Source of the DNA: Nocardia transvalensis NBRC 15921 | Lineage (GTDB): Bacteria > Actinomycetota > Actinomycetes > Mycobacteriales > Mycobacteriaceae | Direction of reading: 5' to 3' | NCBI RefSeq assembly: GCF_000308875.1 | Contig: NZ_BAGL01000128.1 | Coordinates: 186,001 to 250,000 of the forward strand | Length of the DNA stretch: 64,000 nucleotides | Shown: in pieces, positions 25,801 to 34,963 of the stretch | How positions within the stretch are numbered: the stretch's first letter is position 1 | Layout: every line of letters begins with the position of its first letter | Made by a program: the position numbers and the translations under genes | The notes under the pieces: generated by a model | What the model was told of the DNA's origin: nothing | What the model saw: only the letters and a program-made list of their open reading frames with translations | Databases searched by the model: none

Positions 25801-28800
25801 CATCGGCTACGGCTTGCTGCGCCACCTGAACCCCGAGACCGCCGGGCAGCTGACCGACGCGGGCCGGATCGGCTTCAACTATCTGGGCCGGGTCGCGACC
25901 GGCGACGCGGGCGATCTCGCCGAGGCCGACTGGGCGCCGGTCGACGATCTGGGGGCGCTCGAGGCGCAGCTGGATCCGGAGATGCCCGCCCACCACGCGA
26001 TCGACATCAACGCGATCGTCACCGACGGAGCGGACGGGCCGCGGCTGGGGGCATCGTTCGCATTCCCCACCGGGCTGCTGTCCCGAGATCGGGTGCGGGA
26101 ACTCGCCGAGCTGTGGGTCGCGGCGCTGACCGCGCTGGCACGGCACGCGCGGCGGCCGGAGGCGGGCGGCCGCACCCCCTCGGACCTGCCGCTGGTGCGG
26201 ACCACGCAGGCCGATATCGAGGCATGGGAGCGCGACTATCCGGCGCTGTCGGATGTGTGGCCGCTGTCGCCGCTGCAGTCCGGCCTGTTGTTCCACGCGC
26301 TGATGACCCAGACGACGGTCGACGTCTACACCACACAGGCCCGTGTGGACCTGGCCGGAACGCTGGACGCGGCTCGTCTGCGGGCCGCGGCGCAGGCCGT
26401 CGTCGACCGCTACCCGAATCTGCGGACCGCCTTCGTCACCGACGCCGACGGTCAGGCCGTGCAGGTGGTCGTGGACCGGATCGAGGCGCCGTGGCGCGAG
26501 GTGGATCTGACGGATCTGCCGGAGCGGGACGAGGAACTGGAACGGCTGGTGGCGGCCGACCGCACCACCCACTTCGACATGGCCGCGGCGCCGCTGCTGC
26601 GGTTCACCCTGTACCGCACCGGAAACGACGGCGCGAGCGCGCGGTGGCAGCTGGTGATCACCACCCATCACATCCTGCTCGACGGCTGGTCCATGCCGCT
26701 GCTCATGCGAGACCTGCTGGTGCTGTACGCCACCGGTGGCGACGCGTCGGCGCTGCCGCGGGTCGAGTCGTACCGCACCTTCTTGAACTGGCTGTCGCAC
26801 CGTGATCGGGACGCGTCGCTGGGCGTGTGGGGACGGGCGCTGGCGGGGGTGGCGGAGCCGACTCTCCTTGCGCCGCAACCTCGGACGGCGGAGGACTACG
26901 ACAGCGGCAGGCTGGCCGTCGAGATCGACGCCGACCGCACCGCGCGGATCACGGCGCGGGCCGCCGAGCTGGGAATCACCGTCAACACGCTGGTCCAGGC
27001 GGCCTGGGGGCTCGTGCTCGGGCGGCTGACCGGGCGCTCCGATGTGGTATTCGGGGCGACCGTGTCCGGGCGGCCGGCGGATCTGCCGGGCGTCGAGTCG
27101 ATGGTGGGCCTGTTCATCAGTACGCTGCCGGTGCGCGTCGCCATCGACGACCGGGCGACGGCCGGTGAGTTGCTGCGGCGGTTGCAGGCCGAGCAGGTGG
27201 AACTGCTCGATCACCACTATGTGGGTCTCACCGATATTCAGCGGATCGCCGGTGCCGGTGCGGTTTTCGACACGCTGCTGGTGTTCGAGTCGTATCCGAT
27301 CGACAAGGCGGCGATCGGCGCGGCGAGCGCCATCGACGGCGTGACCGTGACCGGTGTCGGCGTGCGGGACGATTCGCACTACCCGCTGACGCTGCTGGCC
27401 ACCGCGGAGTCGACGATCGAGCTGACGCTGAAGTACCTGCGCAGCCGGTTCGCCGCCGACGAGGTGGAAACCCTTGCCGCCCGGCTGATCCGGGCGATCG
27501 AAGCGCTGGCCGGGGACTCCGAATCGCTCGTCGGCGATATCGACATCATGCTGGATGACGCCGAGCGGGATCGAATCCTGTGGGACTGGAACGACACCGG
27601 TCACGAGGTGGAGTCCGAACTGCTGCTCGACGGCTACCGGCGTGCGGTGGCGGCGCATCCCGATCGGGTCGCGGTGATCTACGAGGGCGCGGAGCTGACC
27701 TACGGGGAACTCGACGAGCGCGTCAACCGCCTTGCCCGCCTGTTGATTTCGCAGGGTGTCGGCGCGGAATCACTGGTCGGCCTGGCGATCCGGCGCTCGC
27801 TGGATCTGGTGGTCGGAATGTACGCGGTGCTGACCGCGGGCGGCGCGTACGTGCCCGTGGACCCCGATCACCCGGCCGAACGCGTCGAGCACGTGCTGAC
27901 CGCCGCGCACCCGGTGTGCGTGCTCACCACGACCGCCGACGTTGTCGCGGCGCCGGACGGAATTCCGGTGCTGCCCATCGACACCGTCGATCTGGACGGA
28001 TTCGCCGGAACCCCGCTCGCGCCCGCGGACCTGCCGCGTCCGGTGCGCGCGGACAGCCTGGCGTACGTGTTGTTCACCTCCGGTTCGACCGGGCGGCCCA
28101 AGGGCGTCGCGGTCTCGCACCGCGCGATCGGCAACCACCTGGCGTGGATGCAGTCCCGGTACCCGCTGCACGCCGACGATGTGTACCTGCAGAAGGCCGC
28201 CTTCACCTTCGACGCCTCGATGTGGGGGTATTTCATCCCGCTGCGCGTCGGCGCCACGCTGCTGATGGCCACGCCGGACGGGCATCGGGACGTCGCCTAT
28301 ATCGCGGAAACCATTGCGGCGCAGGGTGTTACGGTCACCGACTTCGTTCCGTCGATGCTCGCGGTCTTCGCCGCGCATACGCCCCCAGGGGCGATACCGA
28401 CGCTGCGGCACGTCATTGTCGGTGGTGAGTTGCTGCCCGCGGAGACCGTGGCCGCGGTGCGGTCGATCTGCGACGCGTCGGTGCTCAATGTGTACGGGCC
28501 GACCGAGACCGCGGTGGCCGTCACTACCTGGTTGGCGACCGGTGACGAGCGGGGTGGCCTGCCGATCGGCTCGCCGGTGTGGAACAGCCGCTTGTATGTG
28601 CTGGATTCGCGCCTGCGGCCGGTTCCGGCTGGGGTGACCGGTGAGTTGTATCTCGCCGGTGATCAGCTGGCGCGCAGCTATCTGGGCCGTCCCGATCTGA
28701 CGTCGGAGCGATTTGTCGCCAATCCGTTCGGCAAGAGCGAGCGGATGTACCGGACCGGTGACCTGGTCGCCTGGAGCGCTCCGGGTGTGCTGAAGTACTT

Positions 28801-31738
28801 GGGCCGCACCGATTTCCAGGTGAAGTTGCGTGGTCAGCGCATCGAACTGGGGGAGATCGAGGCGGCGCTGCTGGCGCAGCCGTCGGTGAATCAGGCGGCG
28901 GTGCTGGTGGTTCCGACGGAACTCGGCGATCAGCTGGTGGCTTATGCGGTGCCCGCCCCCGGCGCGCGGCTCGAGGCGGATCCGCTGCGTGCGGCGGTGG
29001 CGAGTGTCGTGCCCGCGTACATGGTTCCCGCCACGATCGTGGAGTTGGCGGAGTTCCCGCTCAACACCGCGGGCAAGCTGGATCGGAAGGCCCTGCCGCG
29101 GCCTGCTCTGTCCGCTCGTGAGTTCCGGGCACCGTCGACTCCGGTCGAGGAGATCGTGGCGGGTGTGTTCGCCGAGGTGCTCGGTGTGGAGCGGGTGGGG
29201 GCCGACGACGACTTCTTCGATCTCGGCGGTAACTCGCTCGTCGCCACACAATTAGTCGCGCGGCTGACCGCGGCTCTGGATGCGCGCGTGTCGGTGCGGG
29301 CACTGTTCGACACTCCTCGGGTCGCGGATCTGGCGGCGGGGATCGTGCCGGGCTCCGGGGATTCCGCACGTGCGCCGTTGGTGCGGGCAGTGCGGCCGGA
29401 GATCGTGCCGTTGTCGCTGGCGCAGCAGCGGATGTGGGTGCTCAATCAGATCGACCCCGAATCCGCTTCCTACAACTTGCCGTTCGCGATCCGGCTGACC
29501 GGCACGCTGGACGTGCCCGCGTTGCAGCAGGCCGTGCTGGATGTGCTGGAGCGGCACGAGTCGCTGCGTACCCGGTTCCCGACCCAGGGCCCCGACGGTG
29601 ACCCGTATCAGGAGATCTTGCCGGTGGCCGAGGCGTTGCCGGACGGGTTGGTGGTGGAGGCCGCGACGGTCGAGGATCGCGAGCGGGTTGCCGGGTTGAT
29701 GTCGGAGGGTTTCGACGTCACTTCGCAGGCGCCGGTGCGGGCGCGGTTGTTCTCGGACGCCGGTGCGGGCGAGCATTTGCTTGTGGTTGTGGTGCACCAT
29801 ATTTCGGCCGATGGCACGTCTTTGGCTCCGCTGGCGCGTGATCTGGTGACGGCGTATGTGGCGCGGCAGGCGGGTGTCGCGCCGGGCTGGGCTCCGTTGG
29901 CGGTGCAGTACGCCGATTTCGCGTTGTGGCAGCGGGAGGTGATCGGTGTCGACAGCGACGAGACCTCGGTCGCGGCGCAGCAGTTGGCGTTCTGGCGTGC
30001 TCAGTTGGCGGGGATCTCCGGGGCGGCGCGGTTGCCGCTGGATCGGCCGCGTCCTGCGCGTCGGTCCGGGCGTGGCGGGCTGGTGAGTACGGTGTTGCCG
30101 GGGGAGGTGCATGCCGGGCTGGCTGCTGTGGCGCGGGAACATAATTCGTCGTTGTTCATGGTGGTGCATGCTGCGTTGGCGGCGTTGCTGGCGCGGCAGT
30201 CGGGTGGGTCGGATATCGCGATCGGTACGCCGATCGCGGGCCGGGGCGCGGCGGCGCTGGATGATCTGGTGGGTATGTTCGTGAACACGTTGACCCTGCG
30301 GGTGGAGGTCGATCGGGGTGCGTCGTTCGCGGCGCTGGTGGAGCGGGCGCGGGAGACGGATCTGTCGGCGTTCGCGCACGCGGATCTGCCGTTCGAGCGG
30401 GTGGTGGAGGCGACCCAGCCGAGTGTGGCGGGTGATGCGTTGTTCCAGGTGGTGCTGGCGTTGCAGAACATGGAGCAGGCGGAGCTGGAGCTGCCGGGGT
30501 TGACGGTGGCGGCGCTGGACACCGGTGAGACGGTCGCGAAGTTCGATCTGCTGGTCACCGTCGAGCCGCGTTACGGTGAGGACGGCGCGCCGGGGGAGTT
30601 GGTCGCCGGATTCACGTACGCGACGGATGTTTTCGATGCCGCGACGGTGGAGGCGCTGGCGGACGGGTTCGGCCGCTTCCTTGCCGCGGCTGCCGCCGAT
30701 CCGGGTGCCACGGTCGGCGATATCGATGTGGTCGATGCCGAAGAACGGGATCGAGCGCTGACGGCCCCCGCCCGAGTCGAGCCGGAGCCGGTCGAGCAGG
30801 ATGAAGTGGTGCTGCTGCCGCAGCTGCTGGCCGATGCCGTGGACGAGAATCCCGATGGTGTCGCGGTGGTCCTGGCGGATGCCTCCGAGCGGCTGGACGA
30901 GGTGGAGTATGTCGACCTCGACGAGCGCTCGAATCGGTTGGCGCGGTTGCTGATCGAGCGCGGTATCGGCCCGGACCACCTTGTGGCGGTCGGTATTCCG
31001 CGGTCGGTCGAGTCGGTGCTCGCGGTGTGGGCGGTCGCCAAGACCGGCGCGGGATTCGTGCCCGTGGATCCGCGGTATCCGGCCGAGCGGGTGGCCCATA
31101 TTCTCGCGGATTCGCATGCGGCGCTGGGGCTCACGATTTCCGGCGTCGCCGCCGACCTGCCGGGCGACGTGCCGTGGGTGACCGTCGATGCCGAGGATTT
31201 CGACGGCTACTCGGCCGATCCGGTGACCGACTCCGATCGCCTGCGACCATTGCGCCCCACGCACGCCGCGTATGTCATCTACACGCCCGGTGAGCCCAAG
31301 GGCGTGGTCGTCACCCAGGCGGGGTTGGCGAGTTTCTGTGCCGAGCAGCGTGAGCGGTATCGGGTGACGAGCAGTTCCCGCGCCCTGCATTTCGCGTCGC
31401 CGTCGTTCGACGCCTCGGTCCTGGAGCTGCTGCTGGCGATCGGTGGTGCCGGCACTCTGGTGGTGGCCGCGCCGACCGTCTACGGCGGTGCGGAACTGGC
31501 GGCGTTGCTGCGGCGGGAGCGGGTGACGCACGCGTTCATCACCCCGTCCGCGCTGGCGTCGGTGGATCCCGAGGGTTTGGACAAGCTGCGGGTGGTGATC
31601 GCCGGTGGCGAGGCGTGCCCGCCGGATCTGGTGCAGCGGTGGGTGATTCCCATCGCCGGGCGTCGTACCCGCGAGCTGTACACCGGGTACGGGCCCACGG
31701 GACGCAACGACGTCGAGGAAGAAGCCCGCGACTCTTAG
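22883..31738 (+). CDS. Nonribosomal peptide synthetase A-T-E-C-A-T-C-A(truncated)
   Basis: 2951 residues from a GTG. The domain order with approximate residues is: adenylation 1 (15-520, YTSGSTGRPKG, NSYGPTE); carrier 1 (FFALGGDSILS, Ser near 561); epimerisation (620-1090, HHFAIDGVSW, EGHGRE, RTVGWFTSAYPLRL, FNYLGR); condensation 2 (1124-1550, HHILLDGWS); adenylation 2 (1563-2080, FTSGSTGRPKG, NVYGPTET); carrier 2 (FFDLGGNSLVA); condensation 3 (2176-2620, HHISADGTS); adenylation 3 (2646-end). The product would start with a D-residue followed by two more. Adenylation 3 is abnormal: its P-loop reads YTPGEPKG instead of YTSGSTGRPKG, and the chain ends right after YGPTG, so the C-terminal subdomain with the catalytic Lys, a carrier and a release domain are missing. 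No MbtH or phosphopantetheinyl transferase gene is nearby. Confidence 0.93.
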   Translation: MSRDRRSSRRSRRGGLLFGNLLTAAVESAAEAVAVRFSPTGDPGDDRQLTYRELDELSSRLARELIDRGVGAGDTVAIGIARSIESVLAVWAVAKTGAAYVPVDPAYPAERIAHILTDSGVALGLTTTAHREAFGAGVDWIELDEPAQAEGIARRPGHPISYADRVRPVDPRHPAYVIYTSGSTGRPKGVVVTHEGLAAMAALGTEYAVSGDSRVLHVISPSFDFSLEELLFAFTAGATLVVSPPTVFAGEELRELLRRERITHLIITPGALETVDPDGLDDLSVVVFGADRLGPELIRRWSRPGRTVFNSYGPTEATVVVTSTETAVDEPVTIGKPIPGIGAFVLNSNLRPIPAGAVGELYLAGSALARGYLGKPGLTAERFVANPFGADGGAPGTRLYRTGDLVRRTADGALEFLGRSDFQVKIRGFRIEPGEIDAALTEHSGVDFAVTLGRTLPSGAQALVSYVLPRAGAAVDTEELAGFAARRLPEHMVPAAIVVLDEVPLTPAGKVDRDALPHPVFGSREFHAPVGADETTIAEVFAGVLGVERVGRDESFFALGGDSILSIQLVARAKARGLAFSAQDVFQQRTVAGLAEIATPAGESERRLLAELPGGGVGEIPLTPIMAATLRRSASYRRFAQAMSLRLPAGIDRETLVATLAGVLDHHDALRTRLRGTAVDGWTFEALEPGAVDAGTLLHRVELAADIGDAELSRRASAEYDAALGRLDPAAASMAQFVWFAFGTAEPDVTADAAPSRRDVLLIVAHHFAIDGVSWRILIPDLAVAWMQRAAGQPVALPAVGTSVRRWAHALAEESRNPARMAELPFWQEISRTSDPLIADRDLDPAVDTFATLDQVRVTVPAEVTEAVLTAIPAKYRGGVNDGLLSALALAVSRWRGDTAGGAALVTLEGHGREETVVPGADLSRTVGWFTSAYPLRLDLLGADLDDAFDGGATLGDVVKAVKEQLLAVPDKGIGYGLLRHLNPETAGQLTDAGRIGFNYLGRVATGDAGDLAEADWAPVDDLGALEAQLDPEMPAHHAIDINAIVTDGADGPRLGASFAFPTGLLSRDRVRELAELWVAALTALARHARRPEAGGRTPSDLPLVRTTQADIEAWERDYPALSDVWPLSPLQSGLLFHALMTQTTVDVYTTQARVDLAGTLDAARLRAAAQAVVDRYPNLRTAFVTDADGQAVQVVVDRIEAPWREVDLTDLPERDEELERLVAADRTTHFDMAAAPLLRFTLYRTGNDGASARWQLVITTHHILLDGWSMPLLMRDLLVLYATGGDASALPRVESYRTFLNWLSHRDRDASLGVWGRALAGVAEPTLLAPQPRTAEDYDSGRLAVEIDADRTARITARAAELGITVNTLVQAAWGLVLGRLTGRSDVVFGATVSGRPADLPGVESMVGLFISTLPVRVAIDDRATAGELLRRLQAEQVELLDHHYVGLTDIQRIAGAGAVFDTLLVFESYPIDKAAIGAASAIDGVTVTGVGVRDDSHYPLTLLATAESTIELTLKYLRSRFAADEVETLAARLIRAIEALAGDSESLVGDIDIMLDDAERDRILWDWNDTGHEVESELLLDGYRRAVAAHPDRVAVIYEGAELTYGELDERVNRLARLLISQGVGAESLVGLAIRRSLDLVVGMYAVLTAGGAYVPVDPDHPAERVEHVLTAAHPVCVLTTTADVVAAPDGIPVLPIDTVDLDGFAGTPLAPADLPRPVRADSLAYVLFTSGSTGRPKGVAVSHRAIGNHLAWMQSRYPLHADDVYLQKAAFTFDASMWGYFIPLRVGATLLMATPDGHRDVAYIAETIAAQGVTVTDFVPSMLAVFAAHTPPGAIPTLRHVIVGGELLPAETVAAVRSICDASVLNVYGPTETAVAVTTWLATGDERGGLPIGSPVWNSRLYVLDSRLRPVPAGVTGELYLAGDQLARSYLGRPDLTSERFVANPFGKSERMYRTGDLVAWSAPGVLKYLGRTDFQVKLRGQRIELGEIEAALLAQPSVNQAAVLVVPTELGDQLVAYAVPAPGARLEADPLRAAVASVVPAYMVPATIVELAEFPLNTAGKLDRKALPRPALSAREFRAPSTPVEEIVAGVFAEVLGVERVGADDDFFDLGGNSLVATQLVARLTAALDARVSVRALFDTPRVADLAAGIVPGSGDSARAPLVRAVRPEIVPLSLAQQRMWVLNQIDPESASYNLPFAIRLTGTLDVPALQQAVLDVLERHESLRTRFPTQGPDGDPYQEILPVAEALPDGLVVEAATVEDRERVAGLMSEGFDVTSQAPVRARLFSDAGAGEHLLVVVVHHISADGTSLAPLARDLVTAYVARQAGVAPGWAPLAVQYADFALWQREVIGVDSDETSVAAQQLAFWRAQLAGISGAARLPLDRPRPARRSGRGGLVSTVLPGEVHAGLAAVAREHNSSLFMVVHAALAALLARQSGGSDIAIGTPIAGRGAAALDDLVGMFVNTLTLRVEVDRGASFAALVERARETDLSAFAHADLPFERVVEATQPSVAGDALFQVVLALQNMEQAELELPGLTVAALDTGETVAKFDLLVTVEPRYGEDGAPGELVAGFTYATDVFDAATVEALADGFGRFLAAAAADPGATVGDIDVVDAEERDRALTAPARVEPEPVEQDEVVLLPQLLADAVDENPDGVAVVLADASERLDEVEYVDLDERSNRLARLLIERGIGPDHLVAVGIPRSVESVLAVWAVAKTGAGFVPVDPRYPAERVAHILADSHAALGLTISGVAADLPGDVPWVTVDAEDFDGYSADPVTDSDRLRPLRPTHAAYVIYTPGEPKGVVVTQAGLASFCAEQRERYRVTSSSRALHFASPSFDASVLELLLAIGGAGTLVVAAPTVYGGAELAALLRRERVTHAFITPSALASVDPEGLDKLRVVIAGGEACPPDLVQRWVIPIAGRRTRELYTGYGPTGRNDVEEEARDS

Positions 31739-31930
31739 CTCGGATGCGCATGGTGTCGCACGTCTGCGCCTCACGTCGGCGATGCGCTACCTACGCATTA
31801 CCGATGTTTCGAACAGGGGTCTCCGGCCACACTGCTCGCAGCACTTGTCGGCGGCGTCGGACAGAAGTCGACAATTCTCGTCAATTCCGGTCTCGCACTG
31901 GTCAGAACACGAGGGGATAGCGGCGTCCAG

Positions 31931-33643
31931 GTGGCGACCACAACGGAACACGATCAGGCGACCTTCACGACCAATGGCCGATGGCGACGTCGGCTCGGCC
32001 ATACCGGTTGGATCATGGGTCTGGCGACCGCGGTGACGCTCGGCCTCGAGCGATTCGGATTCAACCCCACCGACCAAGGCTTCGTGGTCGCTCAGTCGTG
32101 GCGTCTGCTGCACGGCGAGATACCGCACCGCGACTTGATTTCGGCTCGGCCGCTGGGGTCGGGGTACCTGCACATCATCGACTTCGCGCTTCCCGCACCG
32201 CTATTACTGTCCTCGACCTTCGTGCCGTGCCTGCAGCTGATCATCGCGACGGTCGTGCTGGCGGCGTGGACATCCGGTGTCGGAGTCCTGCGGTGGGGGC
32301 CGGTGCGCACCGCGGTTGTGGCGTCGGCCGCTGTGATAAACATCCACCTCTTCGGGATGACCTCGTGGCACACTATCGACGGCATATTCCTGATCGCCGT
32401 GGGCTGGTACGCGTTCGACACGGGTGAGCAACGCGATCGGGTATGGCTGGTGCGGGCGGGTCTTTTCGCCATCGGATTCGCGGCGGTCACCAAACAATCG
32501 TTCGTCCCGGCGGTCCTCGTCACCCTTGCCGTGCTGCTTGTTCGACGGCGGCACCCCGTGTCGCGGCTGCTCCTCGACCTCACCGCTCTGATCGGTCCGT
32601 CCGCCATTTACCTGCTGATCGTCACCGCGGGTGGCGGATTCGGGGCAATGGTCGAACAACTCGGCGGCGGGCGCGCCACTGCCGGTCAGCGCCTGCTGAG
32701 TATCGGTGTGATCCCCTGGGCGATACCGATTCTCGTCGTGTACGCCGTCGCGGTGCTCGCATCGACGACAGGGCGACCGCTGCTGCGTGGTATCGCCTCG
32801 GCTGCCGCGTGCCTGATTCTCGGAGCGGTCATTGTCGACGGACAGCTCGAGCGGGCGGGCGGCTGGGGGATTGTCCTCTGGTGGGCAGCCACTCTGACCA
32901 TCGGCATATATGCCGTTGCACGACAAAGTATTCCGTGGCGCGCGGCAGGAATGGTGCTGCTCGGATACATGGCGTCGCTGTCGTGGGGATACGCCTCGCC
33001 CACTCTGCTGGGCGGCAGTCTGGCGCTGCTGGCTATCGAACTGATGGTGCGGGACATGCGGATTCCGGCCGGCCGGGTCCGCATCGCCGGTGGCGTCGCC
33101 GCGGTTGTCTTGCTGGTAGCGACGCTGGGATGGATGGGTGAACTCCGGCTGCGGGCCCCTTACCGTGATCTGCCGGCCGGTGAGCTGACCGCCGACCTCG
33201 GAGAGTCGACACCCGCAATGCGTGGTATCCGGACGAATCCGGCAACGGCGGCCTACGTCGGGCAGATCGTGAACTGCCTCGACCGGTATCCCGCGTCCCG
33301 CACCGCCGTGCTGCCCGACAATCCGTTCCTCTATCCGGCGTTGCGTGTCAGAAATCCGTTTCCCCTCGATTGGCCACTGTCGGCAGAACTCGTCGCCGAC
33401 AGCCGTGCGCGCCTCGACACGGCGGCCGAAAGGCTCGAGCGGGAGGGCGACTACCTGGTCTTGTTCCAGACCGTCACCACCCGTTCCCTCGCGTCGGCAA
33501 CACCGGTCCCGGCCACCGTGCCGGCCGACGCTCCGGTGGTGGATCCGGCCGGAATAGCGAACGGCATACGCGCGCGGCTCCACGGCCGACCCGTGACCTG
33601 CGGCTCCTTCACCGGTGTCTGGCAACCACCGCGGAGTTCCTGA
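31931..33643 (+). CDS. Polytopic membrane protein, GT-C glycosyltransferase-like
   Basis: 570 residues from a GTG. About ten to eleven hydrophobic helices between residues 25 and 400 are followed by a soluble C-terminal domain of about 160 residues. Early in the chain an acidic pair follows the first helix (FNPTDQGFVVAQSW) and an ALPAPLL-type loop is present, the general layout of GT-C enzymes that use polyprenyl-phosphate sugars at the outer membrane face, such as those of mycobacterial arabinan and mannan assembly. No definitive catalytic motif can be assigned. The gene lies 192 bp after the NRPS and is probably transcribed separately. A role in envelope glycan synthesis is an inference. 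Confidence 0.6.
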   Translation: MATTTEHDQATFTTNGRWRRRLGHTGWIMGLATAVTLGLERFGFNPTDQGFVVAQSWRLLHGEIPHRDLISARPLGSGYLHIIDFALPAPLLLSSTFVPCLQLIIATVVLAAWTSGVGVLRWGPVRTAVVASAAVINIHLFGMTSWHTIDGIFLIAVGWYAFDTGEQRDRVWLVRAGLFAIGFAAVTKQSFVPAVLVTLAVLLVRRRHPVSRLLLDLTALIGPSAIYLLIVTAGGGFGAMVEQLGGGRATAGQRLLSIGVIPWAIPILVVYAVAVLASTTGRPLLRGIASAAACLILGAVIVDGQLERAGGWGIVLWWAATLTIGIYAVARQSIPWRAAGMVLLGYMASLSWGYASPTLLGGSLALLAIELMVRDMRIPAGRVRIAGGVAAVVLLVATLGWMGELRLRAPYRDLPAGELTADLGESTPAMRGIRTNPATAAYVGQIVNCLDRYPASRTAVLPDNPFLYPALRVRNPFPLDWPLSAELVADSRARLDTAAERLEREGDYLVLFQTVTTRSLASATPVPATVPADAPVVDPAGIANGIRARLHGRPVTCGSFTGVWQPPRSS

Positions 33644-33647
33644 AGGG

Positions 33648-34418
33648 TCAGTCGAAGACGCGTGCGGTGGCCAGTGTGGTCAGGCGGTTGTCGTTGCCGG
33701 TGTCGCGTACCTCCACCCGGGCCACGCCCGAGTGCAGCCGCGCGTCGGCGGATACCGGGCCGACCCGTGCGCCGAGGAGGTAGCGGAGACCCAGGAAGCA
33801 CAGTGTGGATCCGGGGGTGAGTGAGAGGACCGATTCCTCGGCGGCCAGGGCGATCAGGCCGCCGTTGACGGTGCCGGAGGCGTTGAGCCCCTCCACGGTT
33901 CGGGGGAGTAGGACCGATCCCGGGGCGATCCGCGTGCAGGCGGCGCGCTCGGCCAGCGGCGCCGGCAATCGGTCGGCCGTGCGCGGGAGGTCGACGCTGA
34001 ACTGCCGGGGGAATCGGATATCGGGATCGGGGGCCACCATGAAGGACGCGGCGCTGAACCCGATCGGCTCGTCATCGACGGTGAATTCGCATTCGGCCAC
34101 GAACACCGAGCGGCCCGCCTTCACCGTCCGCCCGACGGCCTTCACCTCGCCCGCGGCGGGCGCCGGGCGATACAGATGGACGTCGAGTTCGAGCGTGACG
34201 GGCACACGCGGACCCATCACCAGCGAGGCGAGCAGTCCGGACACGGTGTCGGCCCAGGTCGCCAGCACCGAGATGCGTAGCGCGGTGGTGCCGGGAACAT
34301 GCAATTCGGGCGTGATCTCGGCGGAACCGTGCAACTGGTCACCCACCCGCTGCGTGGCGAATCCCAGCTCGCGCAAGATCCGCCCGCGATCCTCCAGGCT
34401 GCTCGGTACGGTCGTCAC
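33648..34418 (-). CDS. Acyl-CoA thioesterase-like double-hotdog protein
   Basis: 256 residues from GTG 34418, preceded by GGAGGG; longer readings upstream lack support. The first half (LHVPGTTALRISVLATWADT, LELDVHLYRPAP) and the second half (LPRTVEGLNASGTVNGGLIA, VARVEVRDTGN) each have the strand-helix-strand pattern of a hotdog thioesterase (PaaI/4HBT type), so it is a tandem hotdog. The protein is cytosolic and probably hydrolyses or binds an acyl-CoA. It converges with the membrane protein gene and diverges from the ABM gene; the operator-like dyad at 34602 lies between. Confidence 0.7.
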   Translation of the reverse strand: MTTVPSSLEDRGRILRELGFATQRVGDQLHGSAEITPELHVPGTTALRISVLATWADTVSGLLASLVMGPRVPVTLELDVHLYRPAPAAGEVKAVGRTVKAGRSVFVAECEFTVDDEPIGFSAASFMVAPDPDIRFPRQFSVDLPRTADRLPAPLAERAACTRIAPGSVLLPRTVEGLNASGTVNGGLIALAAEESVLSLTPGSTLCFLGLRYLLGARVGPVSADARLHSGVARVEVRDTGNDNRLTTLATARVFD

Positions 34419-34601
34419 GGTCTTCCCTCCGCAGTCGCACGGATACCGAGCGCACGGCACCCCATATCGAGACTATTCATTCTCTATTCCGAGAATGACA
34501 CTTTCAAAGGTAGCGCCCTCGGGTCGGCCGCCGGCCTCGCACGCCCGGTGATAACGGCCACAGCGAGCACCGACCCCGCCACGACGCGGCCAGCGGAAAT
34601 C

Positions 34602-34617
34602 AACCAACCGGTTAGTT
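34602..34617. promoter_or_regulatory. TetR-type operator-like dyad
   Basis: AACCAACCGGTTAGTT is a 16-bp inverted repeat with one mismatch, of the AACxAACCGGTTxGTT type common for TetR repressors. It lies 11 bp before the ABM start and about 180 bp before the divergent thioesterase start, so it could control both. No TetR gene is adjacent. Confidence 0.55.
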
Positions 34618-34628
34618 ATGATGAAGTC

Positions 34629-34943
34629 ATGGAGCCGGTCGTACACGTCCTCGCCGATCTCACCTGCCGTCCGGAAGACGCCGGCCGGATGAGCGAGGTG
34701 ATCGAGAGATTCGCGCAGGCCTGCAGGCGCGAGCCGGGATGCCTTTCCTACGACGTCTTTCGGTCGGTCGAGCAACCCGAGCGCTTCCTGAGCGTCGAAC
34801 AATATGCCGATCGGGAAGCCTTTGCGGCGCACAGGAATTCGGATCACTTCCGCGAGATCGGTCAGGGTGAACTGCTGGCGGTGGCTGTCACGCGCACCGT
34901 GCGGACGTTCACCGGCGCGGAGCCGGTCCCGCCGAAGGCGTAA
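34629..34943 (+). CDS. Putative quinol monooxygenase (ABM/YgiN family)
   Basis: 104 residues. VVHVLADLTCRPEDAGRMSE, GCLSYDVFRSVEQPERFLSV and EQYADREAFAAHRNSDHFRE are the three standard ABM blocks, including the His in HxxSxHF context. The family forms cofactor-free dimers that act on quinols or aromatic compounds, or simply bind them. The ribosome site is weak (GAAG). The start lies 12 bp after an operator-like dyad, so expression is probably repressed until an inducer is present. It is unlikely to share the function of the ABM protein at 1267, to which it is only family-related. Confidence 0.85.
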   Translation: MEPVVHVLADLTCRPEDAGRMSEVIERFAQACRREPGCLSYDVFRSVEQPERFLSVEQYADREAFAAHRNSDHFREIGQGELLAVAVTRTVRTFTGAEPVPPKA

Positions 34944-34963
34944 CTCACGAGCGAGGTCCGAGT

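Noticed and set aside
22760..27658. Several long minus-strand frames opposite the NRPS
   Set aside because: They are Arg/His/Gln-rich mirror readings of a strongly biased coding strand and contain no recognisable domain; the plus strand shows continuous NRPS motifs.
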